From positions 1 through 64,000 of the forward strand of contig NZ_JAGIYZ010000020.1 of assembly GCF_017813355.1 (NCBI RefSeq): 64,000 bases of DNA, in the 5' to 3' direction. The DNA comes from Roseomonas nitratireducens (lineage in GTDB: Bacteria; Pseudomonadota; Alphaproteobacteria; Acetobacterales; Acetobacteraceae). The notes under the pieces were generated by a model that was not told the DNA's origin, did no database searches, and was given only the letters and a program-made list of their open reading frames with translations. The translations under genes were made by a program, and so were the position numbers. How positions within the stretch are numbered: the first letter of the stretch is position 1; each line of letters opens with the position of its first letter. This document shows positions 8,247 to 17,559 of this stretch, piece by piece.

Positions 8247-9263
8247 ATGGCCGCGCAGGTCGAAACGGATGTCGCGATCATCGGCGCGGGGCCGGTCGGG
8301 CTCTTTGCCGTGTTCGAATGCGGCATGCTGCGCATGAAATGCGTCGTGATCGACGCGCTGGAAGCCGTGGGCGGCCAATGCAGCGCGCTCTATCCGGAAA
8401 AGCCGATCTACGACATCCCCGCGCATCCCTCGATCGCGGGCGGGGAATTGGTCGCAGCACTTGAAAAGCAGGCTGAGCCCTTCGGCGCGACCTACCTGCT
8501 CGGCCGGCGCGTCGAGGGCCTGGCGAAGGATGGGGAGGCGATCCTGCTGACCACCAGCGCGGGCGACACCGTGCGCTGCAAGGCGGTGATCATCGCCGCC
8601 GGCGCGGGCGCCTTCGGGCCGAACCGGCCGCCGCTGGAAGGGCTGCCCGGCTACGAGGCCTCCGGCGCCGTGCGCTACATGGTGACGCGGCGGGAGGAGT
8701 TCCGCGGCAAGCGCGTGGTGATCGCGGGCGGCGGGGATTCGGCAGTGGACTGGGCGCTGTCGCTGAAGGACATCGCGGCGAAGGTGACGGTGGTGCACCG
8801 CCGGCCGAAATTCCGCGCCGCGCCGGAAAGTGCCGCGCAGCTGGACGCGGCCGCGCAGCGCGGGGAGATCGAGCTCGCCATCCCCTACCAGCTGCATGGG
8901 CTGAAGGGCGATGGATCGACCCTCGAATCCGTCGTGCTCGCGACGCTGAAGGGGGAGGAGATGGCGGTGCCGGCCGACCACCTGCTCGCCTTCTTCGGGC
9001 TGTCGATGGACCTCGGCCCGATCGCCGAATGGGGGCTGGGGCTGGAGCGCAGCCACATCGCGGTGGAGCCTTCGACCTGTGCCACGAACATCGACGGCGT
9101 GCACGCGATCGGGGACATCGCGACCTATCCGGGCAAGCTCAAGCTGATCCTGCAGGGGTTCTCGGAAGCGGCGATGGCGGCGCATGCGATCCACCCCAGG
9201 GTGTTCCCGGGGGAGGCGCTGCATTTCGAGTATTCGACGAGCAAGGGGGTTCCGGCGGCGTGA
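8247..9263 (+). CDS. Ferredoxin/flavodoxin-NADP reductase, thioredoxin-reductase-like type
   Basis: A 338-residue FAD/NAD(P) oxidoreductase. The FAD site is IIGAGPVGLFAVFECG (residues 11-26), followed by the family hallmark GGQCSALYPEKPIYD. The NADPH site is VVIAGGGDSAVDWALSL and the second FAD motif is GVHAIGDIATYPGK. It lacks the redox CxxC of true thioredoxin reductases, which identifies it as the type-2 ferredoxin-NADP reductase (YumC-like). It would pass electrons between NADPH and ferredoxin or flavodoxin. The ATG at 8247 is preceded by a GGGGGAG ribosome site. It is divergent from tsaE. Confidence 0.9.
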   Translation: MAAQVETDVAIIGAGPVGLFAVFECGMLRMKCVVIDALEAVGGQCSALYPEKPIYDIPAHPSIAGGELVAALEKQAEPFGATYLLGRRVEGLAKDGEAILLTTSAGDTVRCKAVIIAAGAGAFGPNRPPLEGLPGYEASGAVRYMVTRREEFRGKRVVIAGGGDSAVDWALSLKDIAAKVTVVHRRPKFRAAPESAAQLDAAAQRGEIELAIPYQLHGLKGDGSTLESVVLATLKGEEMAVPADHLLAFFGLSMDLGPIAEWGLGLERSHIAVEPSTCATNIDGVHAIGDIATYPGKLKLILQGFSEAAMAAHAIHPRVFPGEALHFEYSTSKGVPAA

Positions 9264-9267
9264 GGTC

Positions 9268-9287
9268 GGGGGAGGTTCCCCTCCCCC
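9268..9287. terminator. Bidirectional GGGGGAGG / CCTCCCCC hairpin
   Basis: An 8-bp perfect stem with loop TTCC lies in the 29-base gap between two convergent genes. The same stem sequence recurs at 30614-30633, so this is also a copy of a dispersed intergenic hairpin. Confidence 0.6.
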
Positions 9288-9292
9288 GCCCT

Positions 9293-10537
9293 TCATCCGA
9301 ACAGCGACATCTGCACGGGCCGCCCGAACGCGGTGCGCGGCACCACGCTCTGGCGCAGATCCGCCGCGTCCAGCGTCCGCGGCACATGCCCCGCCGCGGT
9401 GACGAAGGGCGCGATCCTCGTCACCGGCAGGGATAGCCGCGCGAGGTCCTCCATGCGCAGCGTGCGGTGGCGCCGTGCCGCCAGCAGCCGCGCCACCGTC
9501 TTCGTCCCGAGGCCCGGCACGCGCAGCAGCATCTCCCGCGGCGCGTGGTTGAGGTCGACGGGGAAGCGGTCCCGATGCTTCAGCGCCCAGGCGAGCTTCG
9601 GGTCGGCCTCGAGGTCGAGCATCCCGCCATCGCCGCCGGCCATGATTTCCGGCAGGGAGAACCCGTAGAAGCGCAGCAGCCAGTCCGCCTGGTACAGCCG
9701 GTGCTCGCGCACCAGCGGCGGCGGCACCGGCGGCAGCAGCGCGGCGGCGTCGGGAATCGGCGAATAGGCCGAGTAGTAGACGCGCCGCAGCCCGTGCGCG
9801 GCGTACAGCGTGGTGGACAGGCCGAGGATCGCGCCATCGTCGGATGCATCCGCGCCGACGATCATCTGCGTGCTCTGCCCCGCGGGGGCGAAGCGCGGCG
9901 GCTTCGCGCGGCGCGCGGTGCGGCGGGCCTCCTTCGCCTCGTCGATCGACAGCGTCAGGCGGCCCATGGCGCGGCGGATGCCGGGCAGGTCCTTCTCGGG
10001 CGCGAGGCGCTTGAGGCTCGCCTGTTGCGGCAGTTCCACGTTGATCGACAGCCGGTCGGCGTAGCGCCCGGCGGCCTCGAGCAGCGCCGGGTCGGCATCC
10101 GGGATCGTCTTGAGGTGGATGTAGCCGTGGAAGCCGTGCTCTTCCCGCAGCGACCGCGCGACGCGCACCAGTTGTTCCATCGTGTAGTCGGGCGAGCGGA
10201 TGATGCCGGAGGACAGGAACAGCCCCTCGATGTAGTTGCGCCGATAGAAGTCGAGCGTCAGGCCGACGACCTCCTCCACCGTGAAGCGCGCGCGGGGCAC
10301 GTTGCTGGACGCGCGGTTGACGCAATAGGCGCAGTCGAAGACGCAGGCATTGGTCAGCAGCACCTTGAGCAGCGAGATGCAGCGCCCGTCCGGCGCATAG
10401 GCGTGGCAGATGCCGCTGCCTTCCGTGCTGCCGAGGCCGCCCTTGCGGGAATCGCGGCGCTCGGTGCCGGAGGAGGCGCAGGAGGCGTCGTACTTCGCGG
10501 CGTCGGCGAGGATCTCGAGCTTGCGGCGCAGGTCCAT
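9293..10537 (-). CDS. Putative DNA modification/repair radical SAM protein (TIGR03916 type)
   Basis: A 414-residue radical SAM protein. The [4Fe-4S] motif is C65-x3-C69-x2-C72 (ACVFDCAYC), preceded by the conserved GSTEGSGICHAYAPDGRC segment. A helix-hairpin-helix DNA-binding segment lies near residues 335-360 (LNHAPREMLLRVPGLG). The last six residues, QMSLFG, match the beta-sliding-clamp binding consensus QL[SD]LF. The gene family is predicted to act in DNA repair with a DUF4130 partner, but its chemistry is not established. A GAAC-N7-GAAC LexA box lies 24 bases upstream of the ATG at 10537, suggesting SOS control. No strong ribosome site is seen. Confidence 0.87.
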   Translation of the reverse strand: MDLRRKLEILADAAKYDASCASSGTERRDSRKGGLGSTEGSGICHAYAPDGRCISLLKVLLTNACVFDCAYCVNRASSNVPRARFTVEEVVGLTLDFYRRNYIEGLFLSSGIIRSPDYTMEQLVRVARSLREEHGFHGYIHLKTIPDADPALLEAAGRYADRLSINVELPQQASLKRLAPEKDLPGIRRAMGRLTLSIDEAKEARRTARRAKPPRFAPAGQSTQMIVGADASDDGAILGLSTTLYAAHGLRRVYYSAYSPIPDAAALLPPVPPPLVREHRLYQADWLLRFYGFSLPEIMAGGDGGMLDLEADPKLAWALKHRDRFPVDLNHAPREMLLRVPGLGTKTVARLLAARRHRTLRMEDLARLSLPVTRIAPFVTAAGHVPRTLDAADLRQSVVPRTAFGRPVQMSLFG

Positions 10538-10560
10538 GGGTCGCGGTGTCCGGAGGGTAT

Positions 10561-10575
10561 GTTCACTATATGTTC
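10561..10575 (-). promoter_or_regulatory. LexA (SOS) box, GAAC-N7-GAAC
   Basis: Read on the minus strand, the site is GAACATATAGTGAAC, an exact match to the direct-repeat operator GAAC-N7-GAAC used by alphaproteobacterial LexA. It lies in the intergenic region between the radical SAM gene (start 10537) and the divergent DUF4170 gene (start 10661), in a local AT-rich patch typical of a promoter. It probably represses the radical SAM gene and might also affect DUF4170. About one chance match is expected in 64 kb, so position is what makes it credible. Confidence 0.75.
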
Positions 10576-10660
10576 GTACATCCGGCGGCACAATCGCATC
10601 GTCTCTTGCTGCGTTGCAGCGTAACGGGGCAAGAACGGGTCGCGATCGAGGAGGCTCACC

Positions 10661-10879
10661 ATGGCCGCGCGGAAACTCTGGTTCGTCTGGGGCGGCGTCT
10701 TCGCCGACAGCGCCTGGCAGGAGATCGAGTCCGGCACCGAGCAGTGCTTCGGCCCCTTCCACGATGCCGCGACGGCGGAACGCACCTGGCGCGACGAGAT
10801 GCGCCGCCGCGTGGACACGGCGCAGCACCGCCTGTTCGTGCTCGAGGTGCCCCGGCCGGGCGGCGACTCAGCCGGCTGA
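10661..10879 (+). CDS. DUF4170 family small protein
   Basis: A 72-residue protein beginning MAARKLWFVWGGVF, with the conserved pattern of DUF4170: an N-terminal WFVxGG strand, then CFGPFHDAATAERTWRDE, and a final RLFVLEVP strand. The function is unknown in the family. A strong GAGGAGG ribosome site (10648-10654) precedes the ATG. The 3' end overlaps the convergent folC gene by 12 bases. It is divergent from the LexA-boxed radical SAM gene and could share its control region. Confidence 0.82.
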   Translation: MAARKLWFVWGGVFADSAWQEIESGTEQCFGPFHDAATAERTWRDEMRRRVDTAQHRLFVLEVPRPGGDSAG

Positions 10880-12139
10880 GGCCTTGAGCACCTCGCCCGC
10901 GAGGTAGAGGCTGCCGCAGACCAGCACGCGCCCCGGCGGGCCTTCCCGCCCGATCCGCGTCAGCGCCTGGGTCACGGTGGGACCGGGGCGCGCGACGCCG
11001 CCGCTTGCCGCGACGATGTCCTCGACCGGCATGGCCAGGTGTTGCCCGGGTTCCGCGACCGCGGTCAGCGTCGTGGCGAAGGGGATCAGCGGGCGGAGGA
11101 AATCGACGCTCGCCTTGCCCTTCTTCATGCCGACGACCAGGTGCAGCGGCCGGTCGGCCCAGGCGGGCAGATGGGCCGCCAGCGCCACGCCCGCGCCCGC
11201 ATTGTGCCCGCCATCCAGCCAGAGCTCGAAGCCCGGCGGCAGCGAATCGGCCAGCGCGCCCGACAGGCGCTGCAGCCGCGCCGGCCATTCGGCGGCGGCG
11301 ACGCCGCGCGCGATGGCATCGTCCGTCAGCCAGGCCGGGTTCCAGGCGCGCAGCGCGGCGATGGCGATCCCCGCATTCTCGATCTGGTGCGGGCCCGGCA
11401 GGCCGGGGGGCGGCAGGTCGATCGCGCCCCGCGCATCGGTGTAGCGCAGCCCACGCGGGACGGGCTCGCAGCGCCAGTCCCGCCCGCGCGCGAGCAGTGG
11501 CGCGCCGTGGTCGGCCGCGACGCGCGCCAGCATCGCGGCGGCCTCCTCGGCATGCGCGCCGGTCGCACAGGGCACGCCGGGCTTCATGATGCCGGCCTTC
11601 TCGAAGGCGATGGCGCCCAGCGTGTCGCCGAGAAAATCCATGTGGTCCATGGACAGGCTCGTGATCGCCGTCGCCACCGGCCGGTCCACGACGTTGGTCG
11701 CGTCGAGCCGCCCGCCCAGGCCCACTTCCAGCACCAGCATGTCCGCCGGCACGCGGCTGAACAGCAGCAGCGCGGCCGCGGTCGTGATCTCGAAGACGGT
11801 GATCGGCTCGCCGCCGTTCGCCGCCTCCGCTTCCTCGAGCGCCGCGGTCAGCGCGACGTCGGAGACGAGCGTTCCGGCCAGCCGCACGCGTTCATGGAAC
11901 CGCACCAGGTGGGGGGAGGTGTAGACATGCACGCGCTGCCCCGCCGCCTCGCCGATCGCGCGCAGGAAGGCGCAGGTGCTGCCCTTGCCGTTGGTGCCCG
12001 CGACATGGACCACCGGCGGCAGGCTGCGTTCGGGGTGGCCGAGCGCCGCGAGCGCGCGATGCATCCGCCCGAGGCTGAGGTCGATCAGCTTCGGATGGAG
12101 CGCGTGCAGGCGCTCGACGATCGCCTCGGCGCGGGACAC
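10868..12139 (-). CDS. folC: Dihydrofolate synthase / folylpolyglutamate synthase
   Basis: A 423-residue Mur-ligase-family protein with P-loop VHVAGTNGKGSTCAFLR near residues 45-60, the folate-ligase segment TSPHLVRFHERVRL, LEVGLGGRLDATN and ITSLSMDHMDFLGDTL. It ligates glutamate to dihydropteroate and extends folate polyglutamates. The start is taken as GTG at 12139, five bases after the accD stop, giving MSRAEAIVERLHALHP. The accD-folC pairing is a standard proteobacterial arrangement and implies co-transcription. The 3' end overlaps the convergent DUF4170 gene. Confidence 0.93.
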   Translation of the reverse strand: MSRAEAIVERLHALHPKLIDLSLGRMHRALAALGHPERSLPPVVHVAGTNGKGSTCAFLRAIGEAAGQRVHVYTSPHLVRFHERVRLAGTLVSDVALTAALEEAEAANGGEPITVFEITTAAALLLFSRVPADMLVLEVGLGGRLDATNVVDRPVATAITSLSMDHMDFLGDTLGAIAFEKAGIMKPGVPCATGAHAEEAAAMLARVAADHGAPLLARGRDWRCEPVPRGLRYTDARGAIDLPPPGLPGPHQIENAGIAIAALRAWNPAWLTDDAIARGVAAAEWPARLQRLSGALADSLPPGFELWLDGGHNAGAGVALAAHLPAWADRPLHLVVGMKKGKASVDFLRPLIPFATTLTAVAEPGQHLAMPVEDIVAASGGVARPGPTVTQALTRIGREGPPGRVLVCGSLYLAGEVLKASAG

Positions 12140-12144
12140 GCGGG

Positions 12145-13071
12145 TCAGGCCTTGGCCGGGCTTGCCTCGGCCTCGCTGGGCAGGCCCTCGGCCGCCTCGG
12201 GCGCCGGAGCCTCGGCCGGCGCCTCGACCAGCGGCGTGCGCAGCAGGCCGATGATGCGCGCCAGCGTCGCGCGCATCTCCCCCCGCTTGACCACCATGTC
12301 GAGGATGCCGTGCTCCAGCAGGTATTCCGCGCGCTGGAAGCCCTCGGGCAGCTTCTCCCGCACCGTCTGCTCGATCACCCGCGCGCCGGCGAAGCCGATC
12401 AGCGCGTTGGGCTCGGCGATGTGGATGTCGCCCAGCATGGCGAAGGACGCGGTCACGCCGCCGGTCGTCGGGTCGCACATCACCACGATGAAGGGCAGGC
12501 CCGCTTCCTTGACCAGCCGCGTCGCGATGACGGTGCGCGGCATCTGCATCAGCGACACCGCGCCTTCCTGCATGCGCGCCCCGCCCGAGGCGGTGAAGAC
12601 GATCAGCGGCGCGTCCTGCAGTACGGCGAGCTTGGCGGCGGTGACGATCGCCTCCCCCACGCCCGCGCCCATCGAGCCGCCCATGAAGGCGAACTCGAAG
12701 GCGGCGACGACGGCGCGCTGGCCGTCGATCGCGCCATGCGCGACCGCCACCGCGTCATCCATCGAGGACTTGGTCTGCGCTTCCTTCAGCCGGTCCGTGT
12801 AGCGGCGCTGGTCGCGGAAGCGCAGCGGGTCGGCCGGCGCCCGCGGCAGCTCGATGCGGGAAAAGCCGGGATCGAGCGTGCATTCCAGCCGCCGCGCGGC
12901 GGAAATCCGCATGTGGTGGCCACAATGCTGGCAGACATGCAGCGCCGTCTCGAGGTCGCGGCGGAAGATCATCTGCTCGCAGGACGGGCATTTGTGCCAG
13001 AGGTTCTCCGGCACGTCCCGCTTGAACAGGCCCGAGATCTTCGGCAGGGCCCAGTCGGAAATCCAGTTCAT
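12145..13071 (-). CDS. accD: Acetyl-CoA carboxylase carboxyltransferase subunit beta
   Basis: A 308-residue subunit that, with AccA, transfers the carboxyl group from carboxybiotin to acetyl-CoA in the first committed step of fatty-acid synthesis. The N-terminal zinc ribbon has four cysteines (CPSC near residue 28 and CQHC near 47). The crotonase-like core contains FMGGSMGAGVGEAI and the oxyanion segment TASGGARMQEG. The C-terminus is a Glu/Ala/Pro-rich tail. It follows trpB and trpA on the minus strand with oxyR interposed in the opposite orientation, so the usual trpA-accD continuity is interrupted. Confidence 0.96.
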   Translation of the reverse strand: MNWISDWALPKISGLFKRDVPENLWHKCPSCEQMIFRRDLETALHVCQHCGHHMRISAARRLECTLDPGFSRIELPRAPADPLRFRDQRRYTDRLKEAQTKSSMDDAVAVAHGAIDGQRAVVAAFEFAFMGGSMGAGVGEAIVTAAKLAVLQDAPLIVFTASGGARMQEGAVSLMQMPRTVIATRLVKEAGLPFIVVMCDPTTGGVTASFAMLGDIHIAEPNALIGFAGARVIEQTVREKLPEGFQRAEYLLEHGILDMVVKRGEMRATLARIIGLLRTPLVEAPAEAPAPEAAEGLPSEAEASPAKA

Positions 13072-13226
13072 GAACGGCACTCGCCCCCGATGGCCGGCGG
13101 GCGCAGGGCGTCCGCGGCGGCGCCGGACCACCGGCGCGGCGCCTTATATGGGGTGCCGGGCCCGGGGGCCAGCCGCCCGGCATGGCTGGACGAAGGATCG
13201 GCCCGCGCCCATGTTCGCGCGTGACC

Positions 13227-13239
13227 GATAGACCCTATC
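13227..13239. promoter_or_regulatory. Perfect palindrome GATAG-ACC-CTATC in front of oxyR
   Basis: A 5-bp inverted repeat around ACC lies 17 bases upstream of the oxyR ATG. LysR-type regulators commonly bind such palindromes near their own promoter, and the half-sites resemble the ATAG/CTAT half-sites of OxyR operators, but the spacing is 3 rather than 7. A candidate autoregulatory operator. Confidence 0.4.
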
Positions 13240-13255
13240 AATCGCTGCCTCGCCG

Positions 13256-14149
13256 ATGAACCTCCGCGACCTCCGCTACATGCTTGCCTTGGCCGAGCAC
13301 CGCCATTTCGGCCGCGCCGCGGAGGCCTGCCGCGTCTCCCAGCCGACGCTCTCGGTCCAGCTGCGGCGGCTCGAGGAAACGCTCGGCGTCGTGCTGTTCG
13401 AGCGCAGCAGCAAGCAGGTGGTCCCGACCCCGGTCTGCGAGATGCTGCTCGCCCATGCCCGGATCGCGGTGGCGGAGGTGGACGCCATGGCGGCGCTGGC
13501 CCGCGCCACCGCCGACCCGCTGCGCGGGCCGTTGCGCCTGGGGGTCATTCCCACCCTCGGCCCCTACCTGCTGCCGCTGGTCTTCGCGCCGCTACGCGCG
13601 GCGCTGCCGCAGCTGGAGATCGAGCCCTGGGAGGACGTGACCGGCGCGCTGCTGGAACGGCTGCGGGTGCACGAGCTGGACGCCGCGCTGATCGCGACCG
13701 AGCCCGAGGGCGCCGACCTGTCGACCGAGCCGCTGTTCACCGAGCCCTTCCTCGCCGCGCTGCCGCCCGAGCACGCGCTGTGCGGCCGGGCCCGGGTGGC
13801 GGAGGAGGACCTCGCCCCGGACGTGCTGGTGCTGGCCGACGGGCACTGCCTGCGGGACCAGGCGCTGGCCGCCTGCGGCCTCGCCGGCCCGCGGGGCGGG
13901 TCGCTGCGCGCTTCGTCGCTGGCGACGCTGATCAACATGGTCGCCGCCGGCTACGGCACGACGCTGATCCCGGGACTTGCGGCGGGCGCGGCGCAGGATG
14001 CGGGCATCACGCTGGTGCCGCTGAAGCGGCGGGCGACGCGCACGGTGCGCATCGCCTGGCGCGCCGCCTTCCCCCGCCGCGCGGCGGTGGAGGCCGTGGC
14101 GAAGGTGATCGCAGAACGGCTGCGCGGCTTCTCCGCCGCGGCGGAATGA
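13256..14149 (+). CDS. oxyR: Hydrogen-peroxide-sensing LysR regulator OxyR
   Basis: A 297-residue LysR-type activator. The winged helix-turn-helix covers residues 1-60 (FGRAAEACRVSQPTLSVQLRRLEE). The effector domain contains GHCLRDQALAAC with C198 and C207, exactly the spacing of the peroxide-reactive pair C199/C208 of E. coli OxyR, so redox sensing by disulphide formation is expected. No katG or ahpC gene is adjacent. It stands alone on the plus strand between accD and trpA. A perfect palindrome just upstream may be its own operator. Confidence 0.93.
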   Translation: MNLRDLRYMLALAEHRHFGRAAEACRVSQPTLSVQLRRLEETLGVVLFERSSKQVVPTPVCEMLLAHARIAVAEVDAMAALARATADPLRGPLRLGVIPTLGPYLLPLVFAPLRAALPQLEIEPWEDVTGALLERLRVHELDAALIATEPEGADLSTEPLFTEPFLAALPPEHALCGRARVAEEDLAPDVLVLADGHCLRDQALAACGLAGPRGGSLRASSLATLINMVAAGYGTTLIPGLAAGAAQDAGITLVPLKRRATRTVRIAWRAAFPRRAAVEAVAKVIAERLRGFSAAAE

Positions 14150-14169
14150 AGGCGGCCGCCGAGCACGAT

Positions 14170-14189
14170 ATCCGTCCGGCCGGACGGAT
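14170..14189. terminator. 20-bp perfect palindrome between convergent oxyR and trpA
   Basis: ATCCGTCCGG followed directly by its reverse complement, in the 46-base gap between the oxyR and trpA stop codons. It is ideally placed as a bidirectional terminator, though without a T tract. Confidence 0.6.
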
Positions 14190-14195
14190 GGCGCG

Positions 14196-15026
14196 CTACG
14201 CCGCCTTGCGCACCCCGTGCACAGCTTCGGCCAGCGCGCGCACCTGGTCGAGCACCTTGCGCACCGTGTCCGGCTTCGCGCGGCCCTGCTCGTCGAGGCT
14301 CGCCGCCAGCGTGTCCACCAGCGCCGTGCCGACCACCGCGCCATCGGCCAGCCGCGCCGCTTCCGCCGCCTGTTCCGGCGTGCGGATGCCGAAGCCGATG
14401 CAGATCGGCAGGTCGGTATGCGGGCGCAGCCGCGGCACGGCGGCGGCGAGGTCCGCCGTGCTCGCGCTGCGCGTGCCGGTGATGCCGGTGATCGAGACGT
14501 AATAGACGAAGCCCGAGGTCGCCGCGAGCACGCGCGGCAGGCGCGCCTCGTCCGTCGTCGGCGCCACCAGGCGGATCAGGTCGAGGCCGTTCGCCTTCGC
14601 CTGCGGCTCCACCTCGTCCGCTTCCTCGGGCGGCACGTCGACGATGATGAGTCCGTCGACGCCCGACGCCGCGGCATCGGTGCAGAAGCGATCCACGCCG
14701 TAGGACAGGACGGGGTTGTAGTAGCCCATCAGCACGATCGGCGTCGCCGCGTCCTCCTTGCGGAAGTCGCGCACCATGGCGAGCACGCCGGCGAGCGTAG
14801 CGCCCGACTTCAGCGCGCGCAGCCCGCCCTTCTGGATCGACGGGCCATCGGCCATCGGGTCGGTGAAGGGCACGCCGATCTCGATCACGTCCGCGCCGGC
14901 GCCGGGCAGGCCGCGCAGGATCGCCATCGATGTGGCGGGGTCGGGATCGTAGCCTTCGAGGAAGGTGACGAGCGCGCCGCGCCCCTGCTCCTTCAGCGCG
15001 GCGAAGCGCGTGGATATCCTGCTCAT
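14196..15026 (-). CDS. trpA: Tryptophan synthase alpha subunit
   Basis: A 276-residue TIM barrel that cleaves indole-3-glycerol phosphate to indole and glyceraldehyde-3-phosphate. The family motifs [28 protein letters not shown] (the catalytic Glu lies in this segment), [13 protein letters not shown] and GFGIRTPEQ are present. The indole is channelled to TrpB, encoded 154 bases upstream. The ATG at 15026 is preceded by a GAGGG ribosome site. The length is normal for the family. Confidence 0.97.
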   Translation of the reverse strand: MSRISTRFAALKEQGRGALVTFLEGYDPDPATSMAILRGLPGAGADVIEIGVPFTDPMADGPSIQKGGLRALKSGATLAGVLAMVRDFRKEDAATPIVLMGYYNPVLSYGVDRFCTDAAASGVDGLIIVDVPPEEADEVEPQAKANGLDLIRLVAPTTDEARLPRVLAATSGFVYYVSITGITGTRSASTADLAAAVPRLRPHTDLPICIGFGIRTPEQAAEAARLADGAVVGTALVDTLAASLDEQGRAKPDTVRKVLDQVRALAEAVHGVRKAA

Positions 15027-15137
15027 TGATATACCCTCAGACGGCGGGCGCCGCCCGTCCGGGCGGCTTGCCTTCGCGCCGTGGACTGGTGCGCCGGCGA
15101 TGGATGGCGATCGGGGCGCGGTCGCGCCGTGCGCTCC

Positions 15138-15161
15138 CGGCCCGCGCCGATGCGCGGGCCG
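15138..15161. terminator. Strong stem-loop in the trpB-trpA spacer
   Basis: A 10-bp perfect stem (CGGCCCGCGC with GCGCGGGCCG) on a 4-nt loop begins 20 bases after the trpB stop. The spacer is unusually long (154 bases) for genes whose products must be made 1:1. The hairpin could attenuate or protect the mRNA. Confidence 0.45.
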
Positions 15162-15180
15162 CCCGTCATGCCGTGGCCGA

Positions 15181-16419
<1,239 letters not shown>

Positions 16420-16502
16420 GGGGCTCTCTCGGACGTCCGGGAAAGCCGGGGGTTTAGCGGATCGCCCCCGGCTCGGCCATAGGCCGGCGCCTCCCGCCGT
16501 CC

Positions 16503-16525
16503 GCGCGCGGGGCGAACCCGCGCGC
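16503..16525. terminator. Stem-loop between the lipoprotein hydrolase and trpB
   Basis: A 9-bp perfect stem (GCGCGCGGG with CCCGCGCGC) and a 5-nt loop begin 9 bases beyond the stop of the minus-strand hydrolase gene. A likely transcription terminator separating it from trpB. Confidence 0.55.
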
Positions 16526-16533
16526 GCCGGGGC

Positions 16534-17508
16534 TCAGCGCGGCCGCACGTCGATCACATGCTGCCGCATATGGCCCGCCACCTCACCCACCGCGCGGCCG
16601 CGATGCGCGGCGTCGCCCTGCGTCTCGGTGCCGACGCTGCGGCAGCCTTCCCGGCTGCGGAGATACGCGGCGATCGTCTGCTCATTGGCCCCGATGCGGA
16701 ACAGCGAGGCGCCGGCGACGCCCGAGGTGCGTTCGCGCCACAGCCCGTCCCCGCCCTGCTGCCAGACGCAGCGCGTGATGTTCTCCCCCTGCGCGTCGGC
16801 GCGCACCGGGCCGGGCGGGTCGTCGAAGCCGTGCCGGGCGTTCGCGATGGTGCTGACCGTGACATCGCCGCTCGCGGCGCGGAGGTAGGAGGCCAGGTCG
16901 TCGCAGGCCGGCTTGCCCGTGCGGTTGTCGCGGTCGCCCACGATGATCCGGATCGGCCGCCGCCCGGTATCGCGGTTGCCGACGCGATAGGCGCATTCCG
17001 GCGCCACCGCCGCGAAGGCCAGGAACCGCGCCGCATTGGCCGGGCGCCCCTGCTGCGCCCAGGCATGGGCCGCGAGCAGCGTGCCGCCCCCGCCGCCTTC
17101 CCCGAAGCCCACCAGCCCCGCGCGGCGCCGGTCGATGCGCGGATGCTGCGCCGCGGCGTCCAGCGCGCCATAGGCGTCGAGCGCGAAATCCGCCGCGGTG
17201 ACCCAGGCGCGCTCCGTCGCCGGGCGGGAGGTGTCGATGCTGCGCGGCGCGTAGTGGTCGAGCACCAGCACCGCCGCCCCCGCGCCCTGCAGCGCCGCGA
17301 CATAGGCTTCCAGATGCGCGTCGCGCTTGCCCCGGACGTCGTGCGACAGGATCACCAGCGGCACCCGCTCCGTCCCCGGCGGCAGGTGGAGATCGGCGAT
17401 CATCGGCTGGTTGCTGGCGCCGACATAGGTCAGGGGATCGGGCCGGGGCCCCCCGCCGCCGCAGGCCGCGAGCAGCAGGAGCATCAGCAGCGGGGCGAGG
17501 CGCGTCAT
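16534..17508 (-). CDS. Lipoprotein with alpha/beta-hydrolase fold lacking the nucleophile
   Basis: A 324-residue predicted lipoprotein. The signal peptide ends in lipobox LAAC (Cys16), and the ATG at 17508 follows a strong GGAGGAA site. The mature part resembles the dienelactone-hydrolase family: VPLVILSHDVRG strand, VGFGEGGGGG elbow (residues 133-142), GDRDNRTG acid loop (191-198) and ARHGFD histidine (224-229). In active relatives the elbow reads GxSxG or GxCxG; here residue 136 is glycine, so hydrolysis is doubtful. The gene sits between trpF and trpB, where alphaproteobacteria usually have nothing. It could be a binding protein derived from an enzyme. Confidence 0.75.
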   Translation of the reverse strand: MTRLAPLLMLLLLAACGGGGPRPDPLTYVGASNQPMIADLHLPPGTERVPLVILSHDVRGKRDAHLEAYVAALQGAGAAVLVLDHYAPRSIDTSRPATERAWVTAADFALDAYGALDAAAQHPRIDRRRAGLVGFGEGGGGGTLLAAHAWAQQGRPANAARFLAFAAVAPECAYRVGNRDTGRRPIRIIVGDRDNRTGKPACDDLASYLRAASGDVTVSTIANARHGFDDPPGPVRADAQGENITRCVWQQGGDGLWRERTSGVAGASLFRIGANEQTIAAYLRSREGCRSVGTETQGDAAHRGRAVGEVAGHMRQHVIDVRPR

Positions 17509-17559
17509 CAGTCGGTTCCTCCCTGGGCGCGCCACGCTGCGGCGCGGGCGGGGGCCTCG

